A stretch of DNA of 64,000 nucleotides. It comes from Pedobacter helvus (GTDB lineage Bacteria > Bacteroidota > Bacteroidia > Sphingobacteriales > Sphingobacteriaceae). The notes under the pieces are model-generated. The model worked only from the letters and a program-made list of their open reading frames with translations, did no database searches and had not been told where the DNA came from. Positions 53,794-62,932 of the stretch are shown here, in pieces (position 1 is the first letter of the stretch; each line of letters starts with the position of its first letter). The stretch spans positions 129,210-193,209 of the forward strand of contig NZ_SRMP01000003.1 in NCBI RefSeq assembly GCF_005925325.1. Reading direction: 5' to 3'. The translations under genes and the position numbers were made by a program.

Positions 53794-54378
53794 TTATAAA
53801 TTCTTCAAAGCTTGTTTGATCATTTGCTCGACAGTTAACTCACTATCAGCTCTTTTAATCACATTTTCCAATGCTTTATCTGCCACTTGTTTGCCAAAGC
53901 CAAGCATGATCAAAGCAGATAACGCTTCATCTTTAATTGTATTGTGGATAGGCATAGAAATTAATGATTCTATTCCTTCCTTCTTCAATTTATCTTGTAG
54001 CTCTAGCACAATACGTTGTGCAGATTTAGCACCTATTCCTTTTATTTTTTGTATCAATGCCACATCGGCATTAACAATAGCTTGTTGTATTTCTGCTGGA
54101 GTGATAGACGAGAGCATCATTCGGCAGGTTGTTGGGCCAATACCCGATACGGAGATCAAATGAAGGAACAGCTTTCGTTCTCCCTCATCTGCAAAACCGT
54201 ATAGCGTATGCGCATCTTCTTTTACGTGCAACCACGTATAGATTTTGCATCGCTCTGCGCTACCCAAGGCAGCATAAGTATTTAACGATATATTAATGTG
54301 ATAACCAACTCCACCTGCTTCAACAACAACATAGGTTGGACCTTTAAACGTAAGTTTTCCATCAATATAAGCGTACAT
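53794..54378 (-). CDS. ruvA: Holliday junction branch migration protein RuvA
   Basis: RuvA binds Holliday junctions and loads RuvB. This 194-residue protein has the N-terminal OB fold (MYAYIDGKLTFKGPTYVVVE), two helix-hairpin-helix motifs (ISVSGIGPTTCRMML and KIKGIGAKSAQRIV) and the C-terminal three-helix domain. It is 10 bp upstream of sprA and probably cotranscribed. Confidence 0.96.
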   Translation of the reverse strand: MYAYIDGKLTFKGPTYVVVEAGGVGYHINISLNTYAALGSAERCKIYTWLHVKEDAHTLYGFADEGERKLFLHLISVSGIGPTTCRMMLSSITPAEIQQAIVNADVALIQKIKGIGAKSAQRIVLELQDKLKKEGIESLISMPIHNTIKDEALSALIMLGFGKQVADKALENVIKRADSELTVEQMIKQALKNL

Positions 54379-54389
54379 AAATCTAAGTT

Positions 54390-54432
54390 AAAAATTAAAA
54401 AGCTAAAGGTAGTGAAACAATTAGCTTTTTAA
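54390..54432 (-). terminator. Probable terminator of maeB
   Basis: An 11-bp stem, ttaaaaagcta (54395-54405) with tagctttttaa (54422-54432), is followed by a minus-strand U tract. It lies 41 bases after the maeB stop, before ruvA. Confidence 0.6.
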
Positions 54433-54473
54433 CTTTCTTAAACTCAGAAATTCAACACTTAAAAGTGTAAAAT

Positions 54474-56783
54474 CTATTTCTTTTTGAATAAGCCTCTTTT
54501 TTTAGGTTCGGCTTCTTCTTCTTTTGCTTGCACATCTAACACGGCAATCGTCACCATGTTTACAATTTCTCTTACCGAGCTACCCAATTGCACAATGTGT
54601 ACAGGCTTTTTTAATCCCAATAAAATTGGACCTACAGCCTCTGCACCACCAAGTTCTTGTAAAAGCTTGTAAGCAATATTTCCAGACTCTAGGTTAGGGA
54701 AAACCAATGTATTTGCTGGAGCATCTGCTAACCTACTAAATGGGAAGTTATCTTGTAACATCGCGTTATTAATCGCAAAGTTTCCTTGCATCTCTCCATC
54801 AACAATTACTTCCGGATATTTTTCATGAAGAATTTTAACCGCTTTTCTCGTCTTTTCAGGAATAACGCCTTCGTTAGAACCAAAGTTAGAGTAAGAAAGC
54901 ATAGCAATACGTGGTGTAATGTTGAATTTTCTTACTGATTTCTCTAGCAACAAGGTCAAGTCTACCAGTTCTTCTGCAGTTGGATCTACATTTACCGTAG
55001 TATCACCAAAGAAAACTGGACCTTTCTCTGTCATCATCATGTACATACCAGCCACACGTTTTACGCCATCTTCGGTACCGATAATTTGTAAAGCAGGTTT
55101 AATGGTAGTTGCATAATTTTTGGTTAACCCAGAAATCATCGCATCAGCTTCGCCGAATTGTACCATCGAAGAACCAAAATAGTTCCGGTCACGCATCATT
55201 TTTGCTGCCTCAGCTAATGAAGTAACTCCTCTTCTTTGTCTCTTCTCATATAAAGATTGTGCATATTTCTGAGTTCTTTCTGGCTCTAACGCTGGATCGA
55301 TGATTTGTACACCATCTAACTCCAATGCACTTTCCTCTATAATTTGCTGGATTTTTTCTTTGTTGCCCAATAAAATTGGAATAGCAATGTTATCATCCTT
55401 AACAATTTGGGCTGCTTTTAAGATCTTGTAGTTATCCGCCTCTGCGAAAACCACTCGCTTAGGATCTGATTTTGCTTTGTTGGTGATGGCACGCATAATG
55501 GCGTCATCTGTACCCAAACGCTTTCTCAATTCTTCGGCGTAAGCATCCCAATCGGTAATTATTTTACGAGCCACACCACTCTCAATTGCCGCTTTTGCCA
55601 CCGCCATAGAAACGTTGGTCATTAAACGGAAATCCATTGGTTTCGGGATGATATAATCTTTACCGAATTTAATGTTTTTAGCATTATAAGCCATGTTTAC
55701 CGCTTCCGGAACAGGCTTTTTAGTCAGCTCGGCAATAGCACGAACTGCTGCAATTTTCATTTCTTCGTTAATTGCGGTAGCTCTAACATCTAAAGCACCT
55801 CTAAAAATATACGGGAAACCTAAAACGTTGTTCACTTGGTTAGGATAATCAGAACGGCCAGTTGCCATAATGATATCTTTACGTGAGCTGATCGCTAAAT
55901 CGTAAGCAATTTCTGGATTTGGATTAGCCATTGCCATTACGATAGGATTTTTCGCCATCGATTTTAACATCTCTACCGAAACGCAATCTGCCGATGAAAG
56001 ACCGATGAACACATCAGAATCTTTCATTGCTTCTTCTAGCGTATTTAAATCACGAGTGGTTGCAAATTCAGCTTTAATCGGATCTAAATTCTCACGATCA
56101 GCACGAATTACACCACTTCTATCGCACATAACGATGTTCTCTTTTTTAGCACCAATGGCTTCGTAAAGTCTCGAACATGAAATAGCCGCAGCACCAGCTC
56201 CGTTTACCACAATCTTGATCTTGTCTAATTTCTTTTTCTGTAGCTCACAAGCATTAATTAATGCCGCTGCAGAAATAATGGCGGTACCGTGTTGGTCATC
56301 GTGCATTACCGGAATGTTCATTTCTTCCTTAAGCCTGCGCTCAATTTCGAAACACTCTGGCGCTTTAATGTCTTCTAAGTTTACACCACCAAAAGTTGGC
56401 TCTAGTGCTTTCACAATGTTTACGAACTCGTCAACATTTTTGGTATCTAACTCAAGGTCAAATACATCAATATCTGCAAAAATCTTAAATAAAAGACCTT
56501 TACCTTCCATTACCGGCTTTCCAGCCTCGGCACCAATATCTCCCAATCCTAAAACCGCTGTACCATTACTAATTACGGCAACCAAGTTTCCTTTTGCGGT
56601 GTATTTATATACGTCGTCTTTGTTCTCTGCAATTTTTAAACAAGGCTCTGCCACACCCGGAGAGTAAGCCAACGTTAAATCTCTTTGCGAAGAGTATGGT
56701 TTAGTTGGTATTACTTGGATTTTCCCAGGTCTTCCCTGCGAGTGATAATCTAAAGCATCTTGTTTTCTATTAATCTTGCTCAT
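54474..56783 (-). CDS. maeB: NADP-dependent malic enzyme with phosphotransacetylase-like domain
   Basis: MaeB converts malate to pyruvate with NADP+. At 769 residues it has an N-terminal malic-enzyme core (about 1-410: [29 protein letters not shown]) and a C-terminal phosphotransacetylase-like domain (about 430-750) that is usually regulatory. It lies upstream of ruvA-sprA and has a good promoter match. Confidence 0.95.
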   Translation of the reverse strand: MSKINRKQDALDYHSQGRPGKIQVIPTKPYSSQRDLTLAYSPGVAEPCLKIAENKDDVYKYTAKGNLVAVISNGTAVLGLGDIGAEAGKPVMEGKGLLFKIFADIDVFDLELDTKNVDEFVNIVKALEPTFGGVNLEDIKAPECFEIERRLKEEMNIPVMHDDQHGTAIISAAALINACELQKKKLDKIKIVVNGAGAAAISCSRLYEAIGAKKENIVMCDRSGVIRADRENLDPIKAEFATTRDLNTLEEAMKDSDVFIGLSSADCVSVEMLKSMAKNPIVMAMANPNPEIAYDLAISSRKDIIMATGRSDYPNQVNNVLGFPYIFRGALDVRATAINEEMKIAAVRAIAELTKKPVPEAVNMAYNAKNIKFGKDYIIPKPMDFRLMTNVSMAVAKAAIESGVARKIITDWDAYAEELRKRLGTDDAIMRAITNKAKSDPKRVVFAEADNYKILKAAQIVKDDNIAIPILLGNKEKIQQIIEESALELDGVQIIDPALEPERTQKYAQSLYEKRQRRGVTSLAEAAKMMRDRNYFGSSMVQFGEADAMISGLTKNYATTIKPALQIIGTEDGVKRVAGMYMMMTEKGPVFFGDTTVNVDPTAEELVDLTLLLEKSVRKFNITPRIAMLSYSNFGSNEGVIPEKTRKAVKILHEKYPEVIVDGEMQGNFAINNAMLQDNFPFSRLADAPANTLVFPNLESGNIAYKLLQELGGAEAVGPILLGLKKPVHIVQLGSSVREIVNMVTIAVLDVQAKEEEAEPKKRGLFKKK

Positions 56784-56805
56784 CTTTTAATGAATTTGTA
56801 GCCGC

Positions 56806-56836
56806 CAAAGTTACAATCTTTTTTGAGGGGATACAA
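56806..56836 (-). promoter_or_regulatory. Putative promoter of maeB
   Basis: On the minus strand TTG (56834-56836), 20 bases, then TAACTTTG (56806-56813) fits TTTG-N19-TAnnTTTG with one extra base. The ATG is at 56783. Confidence 0.6.
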
Positions 56837-56936
56837 TCAGTTTTTTGTCAATCGATGTGGAGCGATAATAAGTTGTAATACCTTTAGATACGGTATAGTT
56901 TATTTTTTTGAAAAGCTACTTTGAGCTACTATTAAT

Positions 56937-57181
56937 GCAAGTCCCTCTTTCGGCTATAGTCCTCGCTCGCTAGCGCTCACTGTGGGCTGCCGCCTCAATA
57001 GGGTTTATCATACTTGAGTTTAGCCATAACACTTCCATGTAAGATGCCTAACTTTATTCAGTCGTTGGCGTCCTCGCCAACGTTTTAAATCTACTTCTCG
57101 TTGGCGAGGACGCCAACAAGTGATTAATAAAAACGGTTGGTGACACCGCCAACCGCAGAGAAATGATCGGAATGTTATTTA
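56937..57181. repeat. Cluster of palindromic repeats between maeB and the MltD-like gene
   Basis: Near-perfect palindromes of the form gttggcg-4-cgccaac occur at 57064-57081 and 57100-57117, in opposite centre orientation, and a third, ggttgg-7-gccaacc, near 57136-57155. A cgctcgctagcgctcactg stretch (around 56965) precedes them. Non-coding. Confidence 0.7.
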
Positions 57182-58588
57182 TTACATCACCTTCAAAACC
57201 ATACCTTCAGTGATTTTCGCAGATTTTAAACCGTTAGCTGCCTTTAAACTTGCTACAGTAATGCCATCAAATTTTTCGGCAATGCTAGATAAAGTATCGC
57301 CTTGCTTTACTTTGTAACTTGCAAAACTCGTTTTAGCTTTTGGTGTAAGCTTAGCAGGAGTAGTGTCTCTGTAAATTTTCAATTTTTGTCCGGGAACGAT
57401 GGTAGAAACTTTAAGTGCATTCCAAACTTTTAAATCCTGAACCTCAACCCCATACTTACTGGCTATAGCATTAAGGCTCTGGCCAGGCAATACTTTATGC
57501 ACTAGAATTTTTGAAGCCACAGCTTCCGTTTTAGGCAACACCTTCTTTCTTAGCTCTCTCACATCATCGGTAGATGCCAGAATAATTTCCTTATCTGTAT
57601 CTAAATCATTATTCAACACTTCAAAAAGTGACTCGTAAAACTGTAGTTCTGGTTTAGGAATAACAATGCGTTTCGGCAAAACATCCGTTCCGTTTACAAT
57701 TTTCTTTTTATAACTAGGATTTAACGCTACTAAAGTTTCTTCTTTATGGTTGATAGCAGCGGCAACATCATTTAAAGCCACAAAATTACGCACCAACACT
57801 GTATCCGTTTTAAAGGTGAAATTATTTGGTTTGACAGTAATTTGATGCGTTTTAGCATATTTCATCACATAAACGGCTGCAATAAATGCAGGCACATAAT
57901 TACTCGTCTCCTTGGGCAAAAACTTTCTTATCTCCCAAAAATCACGAGAGCCAGCTTTGTCAATTGCTCTATTTACATTTCCTTTACCACAATTGTAAGC
58001 AGCAATGGCCAGCAGCCAATCTCCAAGTTCTTCGTAGGCATCTCTAAAATATGCTGCAGCGGCGTAGCTAGCTTGGATAGGATCTTTACGTTCATCCACG
58101 AAATTATCCATATTTAAACCGTAGGCTTTGGCTGTACCAAACATAAACTGCCATAACCCCGTTGCTCCTACTCTAGAAACAGCATGTGGATTTAGGGATG
58201 ACTCTACAATAGCCAAATATTTAATCTCAGTTGGAATATTGTAGCTTTTTAACGCTTTCTCGAAAATAGGAAAGTAGTAAGAAGACAGCCCTAACATATC
58301 TCCGTACATACTTTTACGTTTGGTGTAAATGTCAATATAGCTTTGAACGTACTCGTTGTAATCTAACGGCACGGTCTGCTTTATCGAATCTAAACGTAAT
58401 TTGTATAATAAACTCTGACCGAAAAGCAGTGGTTGATCAATTACTGGTACGGCAATGGTGTCTGCCGGAAGTGAAGCTGTTAACCTTTTTAAAATGGTAT
58501 CTCCTTGGGGTACTTTAACGGGAATTTGAGCTTGAGCGCTGCTTAATGTAAAAGTAATGCTTAAAATAGTAAGTAGTAATTTCCTCAT
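57182..58588 (-). CDS. MltD-like lytic transglycosylase with two LysM domains
   Basis: Cleaves peptidoglycan glycan strands. This 468-residue protein has a signal peptide (cleavage near AQAQ), an SLT domain (catalytic Glu in LAIVESSLNPHA, then VGATGLWQFM) and two C-terminal LysM repeats (about 358-410 and 420-467). Long helical linkers separate them. It is monocistronic. Confidence 0.92.
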   Translation of the reverse strand: MRKLLLTILSITFTLSSAQAQIPVKVPQGDTILKRLTASLPADTIAVPVIDQPLLFGQSLLYKLRLDSIKQTVPLDYNEYVQSYIDIYTKRKSMYGDMLGLSSYYFPIFEKALKSYNIPTEIKYLAIVESSLNPHAVSRVGATGLWQFMFGTAKAYGLNMDNFVDERKDPIQASYAAAAYFRDAYEELGDWLLAIAAYNCGKGNVNRAIDKAGSRDFWEIRKFLPKETSNYVPAFIAAVYVMKYAKTHQITVKPNNFTFKTDTVLVRNFVALNDVAAAINHKEETLVALNPSYKKKIVNGTDVLPKRIVIPKPELQFYESLFEVLNNDLDTDKEIILASTDDVRELRKKVLPKTEAVASKILVHKVLPGQSLNAIASKYGVEVQDLKVWNALKVSTIVPGQKLKIYRDTTPAKLTPKAKTSFASYKVKQGDTLSSIAEKFDGITVASLKAANGLKSAKITEGMVLKVM

Positions 58589-58601
58589 AAGCTAAAATTT
58601 C

Positions 58602-58758
58602 TCGTCATTTCGACTATGCAGGAGGAGAAATCTCATTTCTGTCGTTCCTACGTTAGGAGGAGTCTGTTGATTTAACACTATCCGTTTACAGATTCTTCAC
58701 TGGGTTCAAAATGACAAAATCGTTAATTTCTCTCTACGCTATACTTCGTTCGAAATGA
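58602..58758. repeat. Hairpin-repeat region running into gatA
   Basis: It holds tcgtcatttcgactatgc and cttcgttcgaaatgacg motifs of the 'gtcatttcga' family. The last ~8 codons of gatA (58739-58765) lie in the repeat. Confidence 0.6.
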
Positions 58759-60181
58759 CGCTAGAGTTTAAAAAACTATGTGACAATGAGAGCAAAGCTT
58801 GCTCATTAAAATGCTTGGTCATTAATTGGATACTTAACGGCAAACCTGCATTATTATTGCCCAAAGGCAAAGCTACAGCTGGAATACCGGCTAAAGAAGC
58901 CAAAACAGTATAAATATCGGCCATGTACATCACCAAAGGATCTTGCACATTTTCGCCAATTTTGAACGCCGGTGTTGGTGCCACTGGACTTACTAACACA
59001 TCGTGGTTTTGCAACAGCACTTCAATTTTTTCCCTGATTAAACGTCGTACCTTCTGCGCCTTTTGATAGTAAGCATCGTAATATCCGGCACTTAAAACAA
59101 AAGTACCTAACATGATACGGCGTTTTACCTCTTCACCGAAGCCCCCTGCTCTAGAGCTTTTGTACAACTGGTTTAAGCTCTGCGCTTGTGTATTACGGTA
59201 ACCATAATGCACACCATCGTAACGAGACAAATTAGACGAAGCTTCGGCTGTAGTTAAGATATAGTAGGTGGGCACCAAATATTCTAACAGATCAAAAGAT
59301 ACATAATTCACCTCGTGTCCATCCTGTTTAAACTTCTCGATAGCGGCGAGAATGGCTTCTTTAGTTTCTACATCTAGCGCATCGCTTTCTATCGTCTCCT
59401 TCAGTACCGCAATCTTTTTCTTACCTTTTGAAGACAAGTTTTCTAAATATTTAGGTACTTCTAGTGAAGAAACGGTACTGTCATTTTCATCGGCACCCGC
59501 TAAAACTTCTAATAATAAAGCTGCATCAGAAACCGAAGAAGTAATTGTACCAACCTGATCAAAAGAGGAAGCATAGGCAATTACACCGTAACGAGAAATA
59601 CGCCCATAAGTTGGTTTGAAGCCAATGTTTCCGCAAAAAGCCGCCGGTTGGCGAACGGAACCTCCGGTATCGGTACCTAAAGCAGCCAAACACAGATCCG
59701 CTTGCACTGCTACAGCCGAACCTCCGGAAGAACCTCCAGCAACACGAGTCTCATCGGCTGCATTTTTTACCGTACCAAAATAGGAAGTTTCATTAGAGCC
59801 ACCCATCGCAAATTCATCGCAATTTAAGCGCCCAATGATGATTGCATCTTCTGCTAACAGACGCTTAACCACCGTTGAAGAATAGGGTGATACAAAATTC
59901 TCTAACATTTTGGAAGACGCAGTAACCACATGACCTTCGTAGCAGATGTTATCTTTAATGCCAATCACCATGCCTGCCAGCTTACCGGCCGAGCCATTTT
60001 CAAGCTTGGCCTGTATCTCATCAGCTTGGTTTTTTGCAGAATCAAAAAACACCTCATTGAATGCATTGAGGTGTTGATGCTTCTCTATTTGCTCGAAATA
60101 GTAGGCAATAAGTTCTTTTAAAGTAAGCTGCTTTTGCGCAAGTTCTCCCTGTATCTCTGTTAAAGAGCTGTATTTCTTCAA
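58739..60181 (-). CDS. gatA: Asp/Glu-tRNA amidotransferase subunit A
   Basis: GatA supplies ammonia for transamidating Glu-tRNA(Gln)/Asp-tRNA(Asn). This 480-residue amidase has the catalytic Lys (GIKDNI), the SSGGS-type GGSSGGSAVAVQ loop and the TDTGGSVRQPAAF segment. GatB/C are not nearby. Its C-terminal SVISNEV is encoded by a hairpin repeat, not conserved family sequence. It starts 31 bp downstream of tatA. Confidence 0.93.
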   Translation of the reverse strand: MKKYSSLTEIQGELAQKQLTLKELIAYYFEQIEKHQHLNAFNEVFFDSAKNQADEIQAKLENGSAGKLAGMVIGIKDNICYEGHVVTASSKMLENFVSPYSSTVVKRLLAEDAIIIGRLNCDEFAMGGSNETSYFGTVKNAADETRVAGGSSGGSAVAVQADLCLAALGTDTGGSVRQPAAFCGNIGFKPTYGRISRYGVIAYASSFDQVGTITSSVSDAALLLEVLAGADENDSTVSSLEVPKYLENLSSKGKKKIAVLKETIESDALDVETKEAILAAIEKFKQDGHEVNYVSFDLLEYLVPTYYILTTAEASSNLSRYDGVHYGYRNTQAQSLNQLYKSSRAGGFGEEVKRRIMLGTFVLSAGYYDAYYQKAQKVRRLIREKIEVLLQNHDVLVSPVAPTPAFKIGENVQDPLVMYMADIYTVLASLAGIPAVALPLGNNNAGLPLSIQLMTKHFNEQALLSLSHSFLNSSVISNEV

Positions 60182-60212
60182 AATCTAAACTAAAAGCGTT
60201 TGTAAATGCGGA

Positions 60213-60407
60213 TTATTGAGGTTTGTTGGTGTTATCGGTGGTAGTAGAATCAACTCCATCTTTACCATCTTTAAATTCCTTCATTCCTTTACCTAAACCA
60301 CGCATTAATTCTGGAATTTTTTTACCTCCAAAAAGCAATAAAATTGCCACAATGATTAAGATGATTTCGGTTGTACCTAGCGCAGCTAGCATTGGTGTTT
60401 GTAACAT
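60213..60407 (-). CDS. tatA: Sec-independent translocase TatA/E, short copy
   Basis: This 64-residue protein has the single membrane helix (about 12-28) and the amphipathic [20 protein letters not shown] region of TatA/E. It lies between tatA copy 2 and gatA (gaps 26 and 31 bp). Confidence 0.9.
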   Translation of the reverse strand: MLQTPMLAALGTTEIILIIVAILLLFGGKKIPELMRGLGKGMKEFKDGKDGVDSTTTDNTNKPQ

Positions 60408-60433
60408 GACTGTTGTTTTATGTATTCAATTTT

Positions 60434-60799
60434 TTAAATAGAACTCTTTGGTTCTTTGTCTTCTACTTTAGTATCTACGGAAGCTGTTTGGTTTTGGTTT
60501 TCTACAGCAACAGTAGGTTCTTCGTGGATAGAATGCGAGTTGTCTACTTCTGGCTCACGATATCTACGGTTTTCATCAGCTTTTCTATCTTCTTCATCAG
60601 TATCGAAAGAATTGATGTTGCGATGAATTTCTCTTTTAACACCGTCAGAAGCATCTTTAAACTCACGTATCCCCTTGCCTAAACCTCTTGCTAATTCTGG
60701 CAATTTTTTACCTCCAAATAACAAAAGTATCGCAATTACGATGAGAATCATCTCACTCCCTCCAATGTTCAAGAACTCTAATAACGGCGTGTTGTACAT
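60434..60799 (-). CDS. tatA: Sec-independent translocase TatA/E, long copy
   Basis: This 121-residue protein has the TatA/E helix (about 14-30) and FGGKKLPELARGLGKGIREF, then a long acidic, disordered tail (about 55-121). TatA forms the protein-conducting part of the Tat export system. It is the first gene of a tatA-tatA-gatA group. tatC is not in the window. Confidence 0.9.
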   Translation of the reverse strand: MYNTPLLEFLNIGGSEMILIVIAILLLFGGKKLPELARGLGKGIREFKDASDGVKREIHRNINSFDTDEEDRKADENRRYREPEVDNSHSIHEEPTVAVENQNQTASVDTKVEDKEPKSSI

Positions 60800-60816
60800 T
60801 TTAAACTTGTTTTATA

Positions 60817-60824
60817 CAAATATA
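60817..60824 (-). promoter_or_regulatory. Putative -7 box (TAnnTTTG) for the tatA-tatA-gatA group
   Basis: TATATTTG on the minus strand lies 18 bases upstream of the tatA ATG at 60799. No -33 at 19 bases. Confidence 0.45.
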
Positions 60825-60849
60825 GCGTTTATTTAGGCAAAAATGCAGC

Positions 60850-62121
60850 TTATCGGGCTAGCCAAGCTTCTGGGTTTTGCGCAACCGAACTTCTAAGGAT
60901 TTGGAAAGTAACTTCAGGAACACCGTCAGTATCACCCGCAATTCCAATAGTTTGTTTAGTAGATACACTATTACCTTCTGCTACCGAAACACTTTTCAGA
61001 TTCTGATACACCGTAAAATATTCACCATGATTTATGATTACAAAATAGCGCCCAAAAATACTCCGAACTTTTGTAACCTTTCCATTAAATACTGCTCTCA
61101 CGGATGCACCTTCGGAAGTTTGAAAAGTAACCCCATCATTTCTGCCTGATGCCTGATCAACTTTGTAAGCTCCAAATTTGGTAGTGATATAACCGTTAGA
61201 AACCGGCGAAGGCAAGCTACCTCTGTTGGCTTCGAAAGCATCAGATAATTTTGCTGCCTCTGGCGTAGACCTCAATGCCTCATTAGCAGTTTTAGGCTTG
61301 CTTTCTGTTGTAGGTGCAGCTCTGTTTTCTGCTTTAGCTTTAGCAGCAGCAATCCTTTCTCTCTCTCTAGCTTCCTCTTCCGCCTTTTTCTTTGCTGCGG
61401 CAATTTCCCTGGCAATAGCAGCTCTAATCTCTCTATCTATAGCTGCCTGCTGCTGTCTTTTTCTTTTGATATCTTGTTGAAACTGCTTCTCTTGCTTACT
61501 CAGTTTGTTCAACACTACAGTTTGCTCGCTTCTATTTTTATCTAATTTGCTTTTTTCAGTTTCTTCCTCTTTTAGCAAACTAGTTTTATTCTTTAAATTT
61601 TTATCCAGTACTACAATCTGATTACTCAATTGCTTTTCAGTCCCTTGAATATAGGCTGCTTGCTTTTTACGGTATTGACCAAATTGTTGCAAATATTTGA
61701 TACGCTTGTAAGCCTGGTTAAAATCATTAGCCGCAAAAATGAACATCATCTTATCATAGGAATTTCTATTACGTTGCGCAAAGCGAATCATACCTGCGTA
61801 TTCCTTTTTAAGATCTGCCAACCTACCTTTAAGATTTTGTACTTTATGCGTGTTCTCCGTAATTTGATGATCTAGGTTTTTCATCTCGGAGTTAATAGTA
61901 GAAATTTTATCTTGGCGTAACCTAATCTGAGCTTTGATTGCATTGATTTGGCCTAACGTTAACTTCTTACCACTTTCCGCTTTCTTTAAGTTCTTCGTAG
62001 CTAGCTCTATTTCTCTTTGTAAAGCTTCTTTTTTGCGTTTTAATTCTTTACTCGATTGCGCAAAGGCATTAGCGCAAAGGCATACGGCAACAATTAAAAG
62101 TAAGGCTTTATTTAACTTCAT
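60850..62121 (-). CDS. EnvC-like murein hydrolase activator with degenerate M23 domain
   Basis: This 423-residue protein has a signal peptide (cleavage near AFAQ), long coiled coils (about 25-245) and a C-terminal LytM/M23 domain (about 310-423). Zinc ligands are missing: the HxxxD region reads GRNDGVTF, YxHL reads YQNL and HFE reads TFQ. Such dead domains activate amidases, as EnvC does in E. coli. It is 19 bp after the DUF4292 gene. Confidence 0.88.
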   Translation of the reverse strand: MKLNKALLLIVAVCLCANAFAQSSKELKRKKEALQREIELATKNLKKAESGKKLTLGQINAIKAQIRLRQDKISTINSEMKNLDHQITENTHKVQNLKGRLADLKKEYAGMIRFAQRNRNSYDKMMFIFAANDFNQAYKRIKYLQQFGQYRKKQAAYIQGTEKQLSNQIVVLDKNLKNKTSLLKEEETEKSKLDKNRSEQTVVLNKLSKQEKQFQQDIKRKRQQQAAIDREIRAAIAREIAAAKKKAEEEARERERIAAAKAKAENRAAPTTESKPKTANEALRSTPEAAKLSDAFEANRGSLPSPVSNGYITTKFGAYKVDQASGRNDGVTFQTSEGASVRAVFNGKVTKVRSIFGRYFVIINHGEYFTVYQNLKSVSVAEGNSVSTKQTIGIAGDTDGVPEVTFQILRSSVAQNPEAWLAR

Positions 62122-62125
62122 TAAC

Positions 62126-62133
62126 CAAAAGTA
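62126..62133 (-). promoter_or_regulatory. Weak -7 box match (TAnnTTTG) before the EnvC-like gene
   Basis: TACTTTTG on the minus strand lies in the 19-bp gap between the DUF4292 and EnvC-like genes. It may be coincidental, as the genes likely form an operon. Confidence 0.25.
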
Positions 62134-62140
62134 TAAAAAA

Positions 62141-62932
62141 TTAATTGATTACTTCATAGTTCTTTGGAACCGAAAAAGGGAATTCTAAGGCTACATTGGC
62201 GTCTATTTTTACAAAATCAACGGCTACACTGATTTTTTTATTGCCTACAGCAGATGTTATTTTTACTACCGACGGGAAAAGTCCATTGTTTACTGGCGTG
62301 TACTTATCGTAAACCACTTTAAGTCCTTGAGCAGCTGCAGCATCGTTCAAGGTAAGTTCTGTAGACTTCAACAAAGTATTGAATAGCGTTCTGTAAGCTA
62401 AACTTTGTTCCGTTCCATTCAACACCCAAACACCATTTTCCAGATTCAGGTCCGATTTCTCAGTCATGAATTCTTTAATGGTATTTCCCGTTAAAATCGA
62501 TTGTAACCAACCAAATCGCACCTGTTTATTGGTATAGCCATGGATGTAAGAAAGCGGTTTTCTAAGCACAGTTTTCTGAAGTCTGTTCATCAACAGCAAG
62601 CTATCAGGGGTAATTACACCGCGAGCCGCTTCTAACGCACCGCCCAATGCCGTAACACTAAACCAAATCTTTTCATCCTTTTTGATACGAATATTAAGCG
62701 TCACATTATTTGCATTGCCATCGATATCTAGATCTGCTTTACCTTTTAAGGACAGTGTATTGTATTGTAATTCTTTTTCCAAAAGCGCAGCAAGGTTTTC
62801 AGATTTTTTATTGTTTACCGGCGCTGCATCTGCTACTGGGGGAGCTTTGACAATTTCCTTTTTGGGTCTACAACCAACTACCGCTAAGGCACAAACGCCA
62901 ATTAAAACGCTATTTAATATATTTCTTCTCAT
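62141..62932 (-). CDS. DUF4292 lipoprotein
   Basis: This 263-residue lipoprotein (lipobox ending AVVGC, signal about 1-21) belongs to DUF4292. The beta-strand-rich pattern suggests a LolA/LolB-like lipid-binding fold, but this is only inferred. Its start overlaps the end of the TPR gene by 23 bp, so coupled translation is likely. It precedes the EnvC-like gene. Confidence 0.8.
   Translation of the reverse strand: MRRNILNSVLIGVCALAVVGCRPKKEIVKAPPVADAAPVNNKKSENLAALLEKELQYNTLSLKGKADLDIDGNANNVTLNIRIKKDEKIWFSVTALGGALEAARGVITPDSLLLMNRLQKTVLRKPLSYIHGYTNKQVRFGWLQSILTGNTIKEFMTEKSDLNLENGVWVLNGTEQSLAYRTLFNTLLKSTELTLNDAAAAQGLKVVYDKYTPVNNGLFPSVVKITSAVGNKKISVAVDFVKIDANVALEFPFSVPKNYEVIN

Noticed and set aside
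60850..62121. An active M23 endopeptidase assignment for the EnvC-like protein
   Set aside because: The ligand positions are substituted, so catalytic function is not supported.
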